Shown here: one piece after another, positions 24,255-32,271 of the stretch | Position numbering within the stretch: the stretch's first letter is position 1 | How the letters are laid out: every line of letters begins with the position of its first letter | Assembly (NCBI RefSeq): GCF_034119865.1 | Contig: NZ_CP139421.1 | Location: forward strand, 4,504,501-4,568,500 | Length of the DNA stretch: 64,000 bases | Source: Algoriphagus sp. NG3 | GTDB taxonomy: Bacteria > Bacteroidota > Bacteroidia > Cytophagales > Cyclobacteriaceae | Direction: 5' to 3' | Program-made: the position numbers and the translations under genes | The notes under the pieces: model-generated | Seen by the model: only the letters and a program-made list of their open reading frames with translations | Database searches by the model: none | What the model was told of the DNA's origin: nothing

Positions 24255-25502
24255 ATGAAACCAACAATCATCATCGGCGGAGGCATCGTAGGGCTATTCA
24301 CTGCCTATTTCCTTCAAAAAGAAGGCATCGAAGTTCAGATAATCGATCAGGGAGATATGCAGGTGAATTGCTCCACTGGCAATGCCGGCATGATCGTCCC
24401 CAGTCATATCATCCCCCTAGCTGCACCTGGCATGATCAGTAAGGGAATCTCTTGGATGTTTTCTTCCAAAAGCCCTTTCTATATCCATCCCCGGCTAGAT
24501 GCCAAACTTCTGAAATGGTGTTATCAATTTTACAAATCTGCCAATCCTGCACATGTAGCGCGGAGTGTCCCGGTGTTGAAAAACCTGAGCTTACTGAGCA
24601 AATCACTATATCACGGATTCCGCGACGAACATCCTGATTCCAGGATAGGCCTGCAGGAGAAGGGATTGATGATGATCTATCAGACTGAAGCCATAGAAAA
24701 AGAAGAAATCGAATTTGCACACCTTGCAAATGCCCACGGCTTACAGGCAGATGTTTTGACTCCTGAAGATATACGCACTTTTGAGCCGAATCTGGAAGTA
24801 AAAGCACGGGGCGCAGTCCGTTTTCCCGGAGATGCCCATCTGGATCCCGGGAAACTATACGGTTTCTTGATAAGCTACTTACAGGAAAAAGGGGTGAAAT
24901 TTCTACCTAACACAGAAGTTCTTGGATTTGAAAAATCAGGTTCATCGGTAAAAGCTATAGTGACCGACAAGGATAACATCGAAGCGGAGAAAATCATCTT
25001 ATGTGGAGGATCCTGGACAGGTGAACTCGCTAACATGCTCAACTTCAATCTTCCGATGATGGGAGGAAAAGGATATTCCTTTATCCAAGAAAACAAGCCT
25101 GAGATATTACAAGCCTCCATTCTCACTGAAATGAAAGTGGCAGTAAGCCCTTATGGGAATCAAATCCGCTTTGGCGGGACTATGGAAATAGCTGGCATCA
25201 ACCAAAAAATCAACCTCAATCGGGTAAAGGGAATTTTTGAATCCATAAATAGATATTACCCTGCTTTCGAAGCAAAATTCCCGGAGGAAAATAAAATCTG
25301 GAAAGGCCTCAGGCCCTGCTCGCCGGATGGTCTTCCCTACATAGGCTTTGCTCCGGGATATTCTAATGTCCTGGTCAACAGTGGACATTCCATGATGGGA
25401 ATCAGCCTGGCTCCTGCATCAGGTAAAATCATCAGTGAACTACATCAGCAAAAGGACACTACTTTGGAGCTGAAAGGTTTTGAAGTTGGCCGGTACATGT
25501 AG
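24255..25502 (+). CDS. FAD-dependent D-amino-acid oxidoreductase, probable cis-4-hydroxy-D-proline oxidase
   Basis: 415 residues from ATG at 24255; an upstream ATG at 24222 in the same frame would place 11 odd residues before the dinucleotide fold. The N-terminus TIIIGGGIVGLFTAYFLQKEG is the Rossmann GxGxxG motif for FAD, and the domain is the DAO/DadA type. It would oxidise cis-4-hydroxy-D-proline to pyrroline-4-hydroxy-2-carboxylate, closing the pathway with the deaminase at 20611. The C-terminal GSGHSMMG-like part (NSGHSMMGISLAPASGK) contacts FAD in this family. Substrate inferred from context. Confidence 0.87.
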   Translation: MKPTIIIGGGIVGLFTAYFLQKEGIEVQIIDQGDMQVNCSTGNAGMIVPSHIIPLAAPGMISKGISWMFSSKSPFYIHPRLDAKLLKWCYQFYKSANPAHVARSVPVLKNLSLLSKSLYHGFRDEHPDSRIGLQEKGLMMIYQTEAIEKEEIEFAHLANAHGLQADVLTPEDIRTFEPNLEVKARGAVRFPGDAHLDPGKLYGFLISYLQEKGVKFLPNTEVLGFEKSGSSVKAIVTDKDNIEAEKIILCGGSWTGELANMLNFNLPMMGGKGYSFIQENKPEILQASILTEMKVAVSPYGNQIRFGGTMEIAGINQKINLNRVKGIFESINRYYPAFEAKFPEENKIWKGLRPCSPDGLPYIGFAPGYSNVLVNSGHSMMGISLAPASGKIISELHQQKDTTLELKGFEVGRYM

Positions 25503-25572
25503 GTCGGTGAAGGTTTGTAAGACCTCAATGCGCTTTATCGAATTTTTCCGGCAATTTCTGTAAATTACTGTT

Positions 25573-26181
25573 ATGGAACCCGAAGATAAAAACCTTGTAA
25601 AAGAGCCGTTTACAGAATATGGGACATATTCTTATGCGGATTATCTCACTTGGGAAATCGACGAAATGGTCGAGCTCATCAAAGGAAAAGTGTTTAGGTC
25701 TGCCGCCGCGGCTCCTAGAAGAAAGCATCAGGAAGTGGCAGGGTTGCTCCATTCACGGCTTTTGGTTCATTTGGAAGGAAAAAAATGTAAAGTATATATC
25801 GCTCCATTTGACGTACGACTGCCTGTTAACTCCAAAAGGAACGAGGATATTTTCACGGTGGTTCAGCCGGATATCTGTATGGTTTGTGATCTGTCAAAAC
25901 TGGATGATGCTGGATGTGTGGGAGCACCGGATTTGATCGTAGAGGTGCTTTCTCCGGGAAACAACAAGAAAGAGCTTAAGAACAAATATGAAGTCTATGA
26001 GGAATCCGGAGTCAGAGAATACTGGATTATCCATCCTTCTGAGGAGACCCTGGTTATCTATCGTCTGATCGACGGTAAGTATCAGCCTTCCCGGCTTTTT
26101 TCCCATGGTGATATAATTACATCAGAATGTATCCCCGGTTTTAAACTGGATCTTGAGGAGTTTTTTGGGAAGATAGACTGA
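25573..26181 (+). CDS. Uma2-family (DUF820) putative restriction-like endonuclease
   Basis: 202 residues. The core PDICMVCDL, then APDLIVEVLSP about 20 residues later, and YEVYEESGVREYWIIHP are the DUF820/Uma2 signatures with a PD-(D/E)XK-like fold (Asp in PDLIVEV, Glu in VEV). Family members are common in cyanobacteria and Bacteroidota and have no settled role. It stands between the hydroxyproline and arginine operons with no partner. Another frame-overlapping reading is not supported. Confidence 0.85.
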   Translation: MEPEDKNLVKEPFTEYGTYSYADYLTWEIDEMVELIKGKVFRSAAAAPRRKHQEVAGLLHSRLLVHLEGKKCKVYIAPFDVRLPVNSKRNEDIFTVVQPDICMVCDLSKLDDAGCVGAPDLIVEVLSPGNNKKELKNKYEVYEESGVREYWIIHPSEETLVIYRLIDGKYQPSRLFSHGDIITSECIPGFKLDLEEFFGKID

Positions 26182-26220
26182 TTTCATGCTATGCTTATTT
26201 GTATTTCAAGACATAAAAAA

Positions 26221-26244
26221 ATCCTGCTTCCGGAGAAGCAGGAT
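26221..26244 (-). terminator. Terminator of the arginine operon
   Basis: ATCCTGCTTC and GAAGCAGGAT form a perfect 10-bp stem with a 4-base loop; on the reverse strand it is followed by seven T residues. Lies 29 bases after the argJ stop. Confidence 0.85.
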
Positions 26245-26273
26245 ACTTTGTTAACAATGGAAAACAATCTCAA

Positions 26274-27485
26274 TCAAGTCGTATAAACAGAATTGAACAT
26301 CACGTAATCCGTGGTCAGGTCCGATCCCCACCCTACGCCTTCTTCCTCTCCGGTATTCAATTCCAGCAGCACCTTGATATGGGATTCGCGAAGGAGTTTT
26401 TTCATATAAGATTTTTCAAAATCCAAAGGATTGCCCTTATCCAGCACCTGAACCAGATGATTTTGATCGCCTATGTATAAATTCACTTTCCTATAATTAA
26501 AAGGGACTCCGGCATTCCCGGCCGCCGCGATGATTCTTCCCCAGTTGGGATCACGTCCGAACATGGCAGTTTTCACCAAAGTAGAATCCGAGATGGCACG
26601 TACGAAAGTCCGGGCAATAGCCTCTGTTCTGGCTTTTGTAACTTTATATTCTATGAATTTAGAAGCACCTTCACCGTCAGAAACGATGAGTTTGGCCAAG
26701 TGGGTGAGGATTTGCAATAATTTTTCCTGAAACACGGCATAACCCGGATCTTCCTTGCTGTTCACTTTTCTATTGCCGGCCAGGCCATTTGCCAACACGG
26801 CCACCATGTCATTGGTAGAGGTATCACCATCCACCGTGATCATATTAAATGAGCGATCTACACAGTAACTCACCGCTTCCTGCAGGAGTTTCTCGTCTAT
26901 ATTAAAATCCGTCACCACAAATGCCAGCATGGTTGCCATATTGGGATGGATCATTCCCGAACCTTTCGCTACTCCACCCATATTTATTTTCGCACCATCG
27001 TGCTCAAATTCCACAAATCCTTCCTTGGCAAAAGTATCTGTCGTCAAGATAGCATTGGCCACAAAAGAGCCGGCTTTGAGTTCATCACTTAACTTAGGGA
27101 TGTTCACTTTGAGCCCCTCCACTACGTCATCAGTAGGAAACTCCACCCCAATAATACCGGTAGAAGCCACGATCACATCCTCTTCAGAAATCCCCAGCAT
27201 CTCAGCTGTGGTACGCACCATCGCTTCGGCACCCTCTTTACCCTGGTCACCGGTACAGGCATTTGCATTTCCAGCATTACAGATGATGACTTGGGCTCTG
27301 TTATTTGCCAGGTTCTTTTCAGTGATTTTGATAGGCTCGGCGCGCACTTTATTCTGGGTCAGGGTTCCGGCAGCAGCAGCCGGAACTTCCGAATAGATAA
27401 TGGCCAAATCCCTTTTCATGGATTTCACACCAGTATGCGCACCCCAGCATTTGATGCCGCGTACGTTAGTAATATTTTGTATCAT
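26274..27485 (-). CDS. argJ: Bifunctional ornithine acetyltransferase / N-acetylglutamate synthase
   Basis: 403 residues. GNANACTGDQG near residue 72-82 and the autocleavage site KGSGMIHPNMATML (cut before Thr185) mark ArgJ, which is split into two chains. It transfers acetyl from N-acetylornithine to glutamate, so the acetyl group is recycled. Last gene of argB-argD-argC-argJ. Its presence indicates the acetylated route, whereas several Bacteroidota use succinylated intermediates; this is family knowledge, and the transcarbamylase is not in the window to confirm it. Confidence 0.95.
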   Translation of the reverse strand: MIQNITNVRGIKCWGAHTGVKSMKRDLAIIYSEVPAAAAGTLTQNKVRAEPIKITEKNLANNRAQVIICNAGNANACTGDQGKEGAEAMVRTTAEMLGISEEDVIVASTGIIGVEFPTDDVVEGLKVNIPKLSDELKAGSFVANAILTTDTFAKEGFVEFEHDGAKINMGGVAKGSGMIHPNMATMLAFVVTDFNIDEKLLQEAVSYCVDRSFNMITVDGDTSTNDMVAVLANGLAGNRKVNSKEDPGYAVFQEKLLQILTHLAKLIVSDGEGASKFIEYKVTKARTEAIARTFVRAISDSTLVKTAMFGRDPNWGRIIAAAGNAGVPFNYRKVNLYIGDQNHLVQVLDKGNPLDFEKSYMKKLLRESHIKVLLELNTGEEEGVGWGSDLTTDYVMFNSVYTT

Positions 27486-27587
27486 CTTTTTTAAATTATG
27501 ATTTTATAAATCCTCTTTTTTGCCAAAAAACTAACTATTCATAGAATCAGCTCAACTCTAGCATTTAGGCGACTTCGGTCACCCGTC

Positions 27588-27614
27588 ACTTGTACTGAGC
27601 TTAGTCGAAGTATC
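27588..27614. repeat. Dispersed repeat word between argC and argJ
   Basis: CACTTGTACTGAGCTTAGTCGAAGTATC resembles the GGCTGAGCGAAGTCGAAGCC core of the 11835-11987 element. It lies in the 143-base gap inside the arginine operon. Confidence 0.4.
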
Positions 27615-27628
27615 GGTCTTCTGACTCC

Positions 27629-28672
27629 TTAGGGTTTTAATGGCACTTGGTTCAAGCCTTGCGACTCATTTAGCCCAAACATCAAATTCATATTGTGGAC
27701 TGCCTGACTGGCAGCACCTTTTAGCAGGTTGTCGATCACAGAGATCACGATCACCCGTTGCGTTCTCTCATCCCAAACGGGGAAAACATCGCAAAAATGA
27801 CTTCCACGAACATCTTTGATGCCGGGAACCTGATTTCTCAATCGAACAAAAGGTTTATCCTCATAAAAATCCCTGTAGATGTTCGTCAACTTCTCTTGAT
27901 TCATGTCTTGGGTGACCTTGGCATAAGCAGTCACCAAAATCCCTCTGTCCACAGGAAGTAGATGAGGTGTAAATTGTAGAGCGGTCTGATCACCTGACAA
28001 TGCCCCTAGCTGCTCTTCTATCTCAATCGTATGCCGGTGACCGGCGATACCATAAGCTTTAAAATTCTCATTGACATTAGAGAAATGCGTGGTAGCACTT
28101 GCTTTGATTCCGGCTCCAGTGAGGCCTGACTTTGCATCTAGGACCAGTGAGTTCTTTTCCACCAATTGCTTTGCAAAAAGTGGAGCCATGCTTAGGATAG
28201 AGGCTGTCGGGTAGCAACCCGGATTTGCGACCAGACTTGCTCCTTTTATCTTCTCAGCAAAAAGCTCAGGTAAACCGTACACAGCCGTTTCAAATCCCTC
28301 TGGATACGAATGTTTTTTGTTGTACCACTCTTCATAAACTTCCTTGGAAGAAAGCCTGAAATCACCTGAAAGGTCGATTATTTTCGCTCCACTATTTTTC
28401 CATTTAGCCACAAAATCCATCGAGACCCCATGAGGCAATGCCAGGAAAATCACATCCAACTGCTGGCTCCCCACTTCTTCTGCACTGACCAAAGGAATGT
28501 CCAATCGATTGAAAAACTGTGGATGCAAGTCAGAAAATGGCTTTCCTACATGAGTTTCTGAAGTGATCATTTCTATAGAAACATCTTCATGGCTGAGAAG
28601 CAATCTCGCCAATTCCGAACCTGTAAAACCCGAAGCTCCTACTATGGCTACTTTTAATTTCTGTATATTCAT
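27629..28672 (-). CDS. argC: N-acetyl-gamma-glutamyl-phosphate reductase
   Basis: 347 residues from ATG at 28672. An in-frame start at 28729 would overlap argD and precede the fold with 19 unsupported residues. The N-terminus KVAIVGASGFTGSELARLL is the NADP Rossmann motif, and the catalytic cysteine is in VANPGCYPT. It reduces the acylphosphate to the semialdehyde in arginine biosynthesis. It begins one base after the argD stop, so the two are co-transcribed. Confidence 0.95.
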   Translation of the reverse strand: MNIQKLKVAIVGASGFTGSELARLLLSHEDVSIEMITSETHVGKPFSDLHPQFFNRLDIPLVSAEEVGSQQLDVIFLALPHGVSMDFVAKWKNSGAKIIDLSGDFRLSSKEVYEEWYNKKHSYPEGFETAVYGLPELFAEKIKGASLVANPGCYPTASILSMAPLFAKQLVEKNSLVLDAKSGLTGAGIKASATTHFSNVNENFKAYGIAGHRHTIEIEEQLGALSGDQTALQFTPHLLPVDRGILVTAYAKVTQDMNQEKLTNIYRDFYEDKPFVRLRNQVPGIKDVRGSHFCDVFPVWDERTQRVIVISVIDNLLKGAASQAVHNMNLMFGLNESQGLNQVPLKP

Positions 28673-28673
28673 C

Positions 28674-29867
28674 TTAGGCCGGGATTTTGGTTTCTGAAAG
28701 GATTGCGTCAAGTTTTTGTAGGAAAACATTCAGCTCTTCTCTGCTGATGTTGAGTGCCGGAACCAGTCTCAGGATATTCCCTGCTGTAGCATTTGCCACA
28801 ATCCCCTCTTCCAGCAGACGCAGTACTAAAGGCTTGGCTTCGGATTTCATTTTGATTCCAAGCATCAGTCCCATTCCTCTGACAGAATCCAGTTCATCAT
28901 GCTTCGCTATCAATTCGTCCAGCTTTCCTCTTAGCCATTTGCTGGTTTCCATTGCTCTGGTGCAAAGCTGCTCCTCACTGATCACCTCGATGGTCGCTAT
29001 TGCTGAAGCGGCCACCAGCGGATTGCCTCCGAAAGTAGTCCCATGGTCGCCAAATTCTATGGCACTTGCCACTTTCTCCGTACAGAGCAAAGCTCCGATT
29101 GGCGCTCCGCCTCCCAGACCTTTGGCCAGGGTCATGATATCTGGCTGCACTCCAAAATGGTCTTTGGCAAACCACTTACCGGTTCTGCCTATGCCACATT
29201 GAATTTCGTCGAAAATCAATAAAATGCCTTTATCATCACATAATTTTCTCAACCCTTGCAGATAAGCTTTTTCCGCAGGGACAACTCCCCCTTCTCCCTG
29301 TATCGGCTCTACGATCACCGCAGCCGTATCCTGATCCATTGCCGCTTCCACGGCTAAGAGATCATTAAATGGCACTTGGGCAAACCCTGTGGGTATGGGT
29401 CCAAATCCTTGCTGGTATTTCTCCTGACCAGTGGCTATAGTGGCCAAAGTCCTTCCATGAAATGAATTATGCATGGAAATGATTTTACCACCCTGTCCGT
29501 GCTTGTGCGCATATCTACGGGCGATCTTGATCGCTCCCTCTACGGATTCTGCACCGCTGTTGGTCAGAAACACCCGGTCCAATCCGGATATTTTTACCAG
29601 CAATTCACTTAAAGCCACCTGCTGTGGGCTTACGAAAAAATTGGAAATATGCATCAGTTCTGCCGCCTGCCCCTGAATCGCTTTCACCACTTTTGGATGG
29701 CAGTGTCCTACATTGTTGACAGCAATTCCAGCTAGTAAATCTATATATTCCTTGCCATCCGCATCCCAGAGCCTACTTCCCTTTCCCTTGATAAAAGCCA
29801 ATGGAAAGCGGTTGAACGTTGGTAGATAATTCTCTTTGTCTTTGGTATGTAAATCTTGATTTGTCAT
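28674..29867 (-). CDS. argD: Acetylornithine aminotransferase
   Basis: 397 residues, class-III PLP aminotransferase. The PLP lysine lies in TLAKGLGGGAPIGA, and GGNPLVAASAIATIEV follows at the expected place. It converts N-acetylglutamate semialdehyde and glutamate to N-acetylornithine and 2-oxoglutarate. Four bases separate it from argB. The sequence cannot distinguish an acetyl- from a succinylornithine enzyme; argJ in the same operon favours acetyl. Confidence 0.94.
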   Translation of the reverse strand: MTNQDLHTKDKENYLPTFNRFPLAFIKGKGSRLWDADGKEYIDLLAGIAVNNVGHCHPKVVKAIQGQAAELMHISNFFVSPQQVALSELLVKISGLDRVFLTNSGAESVEGAIKIARRYAHKHGQGGKIISMHNSFHGRTLATIATGQEKYQQGFGPIPTGFAQVPFNDLLAVEAAMDQDTAAVIVEPIQGEGGVVPAEKAYLQGLRKLCDDKGILLIFDEIQCGIGRTGKWFAKDHFGVQPDIMTLAKGLGGGAPIGALLCTEKVASAIEFGDHGTTFGGNPLVAASAIATIEVISEEQLCTRAMETSKWLRGKLDELIAKHDELDSVRGMGLMLGIKMKSEAKPLVLRLLEEGIVANATAGNILRLVPALNISREELNVFLQKLDAILSETKIPA

Positions 29868-29871
29868 AATT

Positions 29872-30684
29872 TTATAAAGTCAAAGTGGTTCCTATTTTCT
29901 TGTTTTCAATCACATATTCGGAAATCTGCGCAGGCTTTGTTCCATTGAGTATGATGGCTTTTCGAACGCCTTCGTTCAAGGCCAGCACACAGGATTGGAT
30001 TTTTGGGATCATGCCTCCCTGGATTGTCGTCCCCATGTGTTCCTTTACGGCAGATTCATCTAGTTCATGGATAATAGATTCAGGATCCGGAAATCTCAGA
30101 AAAAGCCCATCCACGTCCGTCAAGACTATCAGTTGATCGGCGTGAATAGCCGCTGCTAATTTGCCTGCAAACGTATCAGCATTGATATTATAGGAAGTTC
30201 CGTCAGTGCCATCCGCCACACAAGCCACCACAGGTACATAGCCTGATCCACAAAGTAAATTGATAAGACTATCATCTATGTGTGTAATATCTCCCACCAA
30301 TCCCAAATCCACCTGACTCCCATCAGCTGCTTGATGTTGATACTTTTTAGCCTGGACTATCCCGCCGTCCTTTCCGGAAAGGCCTACAGCTTTTATATTG
30401 TTCTGATTTAGTGTGGAGATCAGATCCGCATTGACTTCTCCGATCAGTGCTTTTTGGATTTCCGCAAAAGCTATAGCTTCTGTCACCCGGAGGCCATCCA
30501 CAAATTGAGATTTAATAGCTGCTTTTTCGAGCGCCTTGTTAATGAATGGCCCACCTCCATGTACCATGACAACTTCATTTCCCGCTTCTTGAAGTTTAAA
30601 AATCTGAGCTGCTATTTCTTGCTGCAGCTGGGGACTGATCATCGCATTCCCACCATACTTGATGAGAATTCTTTGCTTAGACAT
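29872..30684 (-). CDS. argB: Acetylglutamate kinase
   Basis: 270 residues, amino acid kinase fold. The N-terminus ILIKYGGNAM and VMVHGGGPFI are the nucleotide- and substrate-binding glycine loops, and VLTDVDGLF and GGMIPKIQSC are later signatures. It phosphorylates N-acetylglutamate. First gene of the operon. The control region 30685-30904 upstream is AT-rich; CTGGTT and AACCAG form a partial inverted repeat near 30802-30824, but I do not see a canonical ARG box. Confidence 0.95.
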   Translation of the reverse strand: MSKQRILIKYGGNAMISPQLQQEIAAQIFKLQEAGNEVVMVHGGGPFINKALEKAAIKSQFVDGLRVTEAIAFAEIQKALIGEVNADLISTLNQNNIKAVGLSGKDGGIVQAKKYQHQAADGSQVDLGLVGDITHIDDSLINLLCGSGYVPVVACVADGTDGTSYNINADTFAGKLAAAIHADQLIVLTDVDGLFLRFPDPESIIHELDESAVKEHMGTTIQGGMIPKIQSCVLALNEGVRKAIILNGTKPAQISEYVIENKKIGTTLTL

Positions 30685-30904
30685 TTTTGTTTTTTTTATA
30701 ATAAATTGATTTTTTCCGAAGCCCGCTCTCCCTTATGGATTGTCAGAATCGGCAATAAATCAGAATTGAATAACAATTTTTAAATGTGGAAACTTAATAA
30801 ATACTGGTTTAACTTATTTAACCAGACACTTTTTAAACAACCTTCATACCGAAAGAGGATAATCTTCAGATTTTCGCCATGTTATTAGAATAATAAAATA
30901 TAAA

Positions 30905-30948
30905 ACCCTTAAAATCCAAATGACAATTAATTATTTGGCTTTAAGGGT
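30905..30948 (-). terminator. Terminator of the AAA ATPase gene
   Basis: ACCCTTAAA pairs with TTTAAGGGT and, two mismatched bases inside, CCAAAT with ATTTGG, giving a long imperfect stem about 28 bases after the stop at 30977; the reverse strand then runs TTTTATATTTT. A further palindrome TGACAG-G-CTGTCA sits at 30948-30960. Confidence 0.7.
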
Positions 30949-30976
30949 GACAGGCTGTCAGTTGTGATTTGAAAAG

Positions 30977-32122
30977 CTATAGCTCAAATCCTAACATCCC
31001 CTCAATATTCTTTGGAGTGATAATCTCAAGAGTAGCTTTTGGGTATGCCGTAGTAAAAGTAGATGGAAACCTGACTTTAGATTTTTCGCTCCATTTACAT
31101 TCCACGGCACTCATGCCCTCTACTGACTCCTCTATAAAATCAATTTCTTGCTGCGCCGTAGTTCTCCAAAAATAATATTTAGTATCCCTATTTGTATAAG
31201 CCTGATACTTCATCCGCTCTACGAGGTAATAGTTTTCCCATAACGCACCTACATCTGTCCTGTTTATTAAAGGATTGAAATTCCCTAAAATCGCATTTCT
31301 AATCCCACAATCGTAAAAGTAAATTTTCTTTCCTTTCTTTAATTCAGTTCTCACATTTCGATTGTATGCTGGAATCCTAAAGACTACATAGGCCTTCTCC
31401 AATAGATCAATATACTTTTCTACTGTTATCTTATCCGCCCCTACTAATTGTCCAAGCTCATGGTAATTAACCGCACTTCCTAATTGTAGCGCAAGCGCTT
31501 TTAGTAATTTTTCCAGCAACATCGGCTTTTTGATTTGCTCCAACATCAAGAGATCCTTGTAGAGATAGCTTCCTGCAAGAAGTTTCAACAACTCCTTTTC
31601 TTCTCCTGCATGTGTCACAATTTCTGGATAATAGCCATAAATCATACGCTGCTCAATCAGGCGTTTTTCAGTCAATAAGCCGTGATGACTTGCCATTTCT
31701 CCAAAACTTAAAGGAAAGAGAAAGAATTCGAACTTTCTGCCTGTCAAAGGCTCATTTGACAGATTCGCTAAATCAAAAGCAGATGAACCTGTAGCTATTA
31801 CTTGTACATCTTTAAGCTGATCTACCACTATTTTCAATGTAAGTCCAATTCCAGTTATTCGCTGCGCTTCGTCAATAAACAGAATTTTATTACCTCCCAA
31901 CAAGCTCTTTAGTCGAGTCGCTGTGGTATCTGTCAGTTCCGCCCTCACGTCCGCCTCATCTCCATTCAAATAAAGCCAACTAAAGCCAATGCCTTCCAAT
32001 AAGCTCTCACATAGCGTGCTCTTCCCAACTTGCCTAGGGCCTAAAATCAAAATCGCTTTGTTTCGGAACAAACGATCCCGAATGGAAGGGAGAATAACTC
32101 TAGGTATTGGAGTTTGTGACAT
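30977..32122 (-). CDS. AAA_14 / DUF4143 ATPase
   Basis: 381 residues. N-terminal AAA_14 domain with Walker A GPRQVGKST at about residues 28-36, Walker B ILFIDEAQRI and a sensor-like VIATGSSAFDL. The C-terminal DUF4143 domain contains YHELGQLVGADKITVEKYIDLLEKAYVV, which reads like a winged-helix segment, and FWRTTAQQEIDFI, which looks like the nuclease-like end of the family. Widespread in bacteria and archaea with no firm function. The array of TCACA half-sites directly before the start (32136-32209) hints at self-repression or control by a CRP/FNR-type factor. Confidence 0.9.
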   Translation of the reverse strand: MSQTPIPRVILPSIRDRLFRNKAILILGPRQVGKSTLCESLLEGIGFSWLYLNGDEADVRAELTDTTATRLKSLLGGNKILFIDEAQRITGIGLTLKIVVDQLKDVQVIATGSSAFDLANLSNEPLTGRKFEFFLFPLSFGEMASHHGLLTEKRLIEQRMIYGYYPEIVTHAGEEKELLKLLAGSYLYKDLLMLEQIKKPMLLEKLLKALALQLGSAVNYHELGQLVGADKITVEKYIDLLEKAYVVFRIPAYNRNVRTELKKGKKIYFYDCGIRNAILGNFNPLINRTDVGALWENYYLVERMKYQAYTNRDTKYYFWRTTAQQEIDFIEESVEGMSAVECKWSEKSKVRFPSTFTTAYPKATLEIITPKNIEGMLGFEL

Positions 32123-32135
32123 GGCTTAAAGCTTA

Positions 32136-32209
32136 AATCACAAATTTAATATAATTTTTGTGATTCAAATCACAAAAATTAGCAACTATTAGTGATTTTA
32201 ATCACAAAA
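32136..32209. promoter_or_regulatory. Operator array: AATCACAAA every 32 bp with two palindromes
   Basis: AATCACAAA occurs at 32136, 32168 and 32200, exactly 32 bp apart. The second copy completes a perfect inverted repeat with 13-bp arms (32153-32165 and 32168-32180) of the form TGTGA-N6-TCACA. The third completes GTGATT-TT-AATCAC (32192-32205). All lie 14-87 bases upstream of the ATPase start, so a protein bound there would overlap the promoter. Spacing is three helical turns, favouring cooperative binding on one face. Confidence 0.65.
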
Positions 32210-32271
32210 ATCATTAATATATTTAGTTCATAATTTAAACCTGCATTATTAAAAAGTAGAGAAAAATGCTG

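Noticed and set aside
26929..27396. 155-codon forward frame inside argJ
   Set aside because: Antisense to argJ, which has all its motifs; no family match for the forward frame.
28687..29202. 171-codon forward frame inside argD
   Set aside because: It is antisense to a certain argD and serine-rich with no recognisable domain; a shadow frame.
30802..30824. Partial inverted repeat CTGGTT / AACCAG as an arginine-repressor box
   Set aside because: It does not match the ARG-box consensus and sits far from the argB start; no basis to name a regulator.
32136..32231. Possible CRISPR array from the 32-bp period upstream of the AAA ATPase
   Set aside because: Only nine bases (AATCACAAA) repeat, in three units, and the palindromes and position near a start codon fit operators much better than repeat-spacer units.
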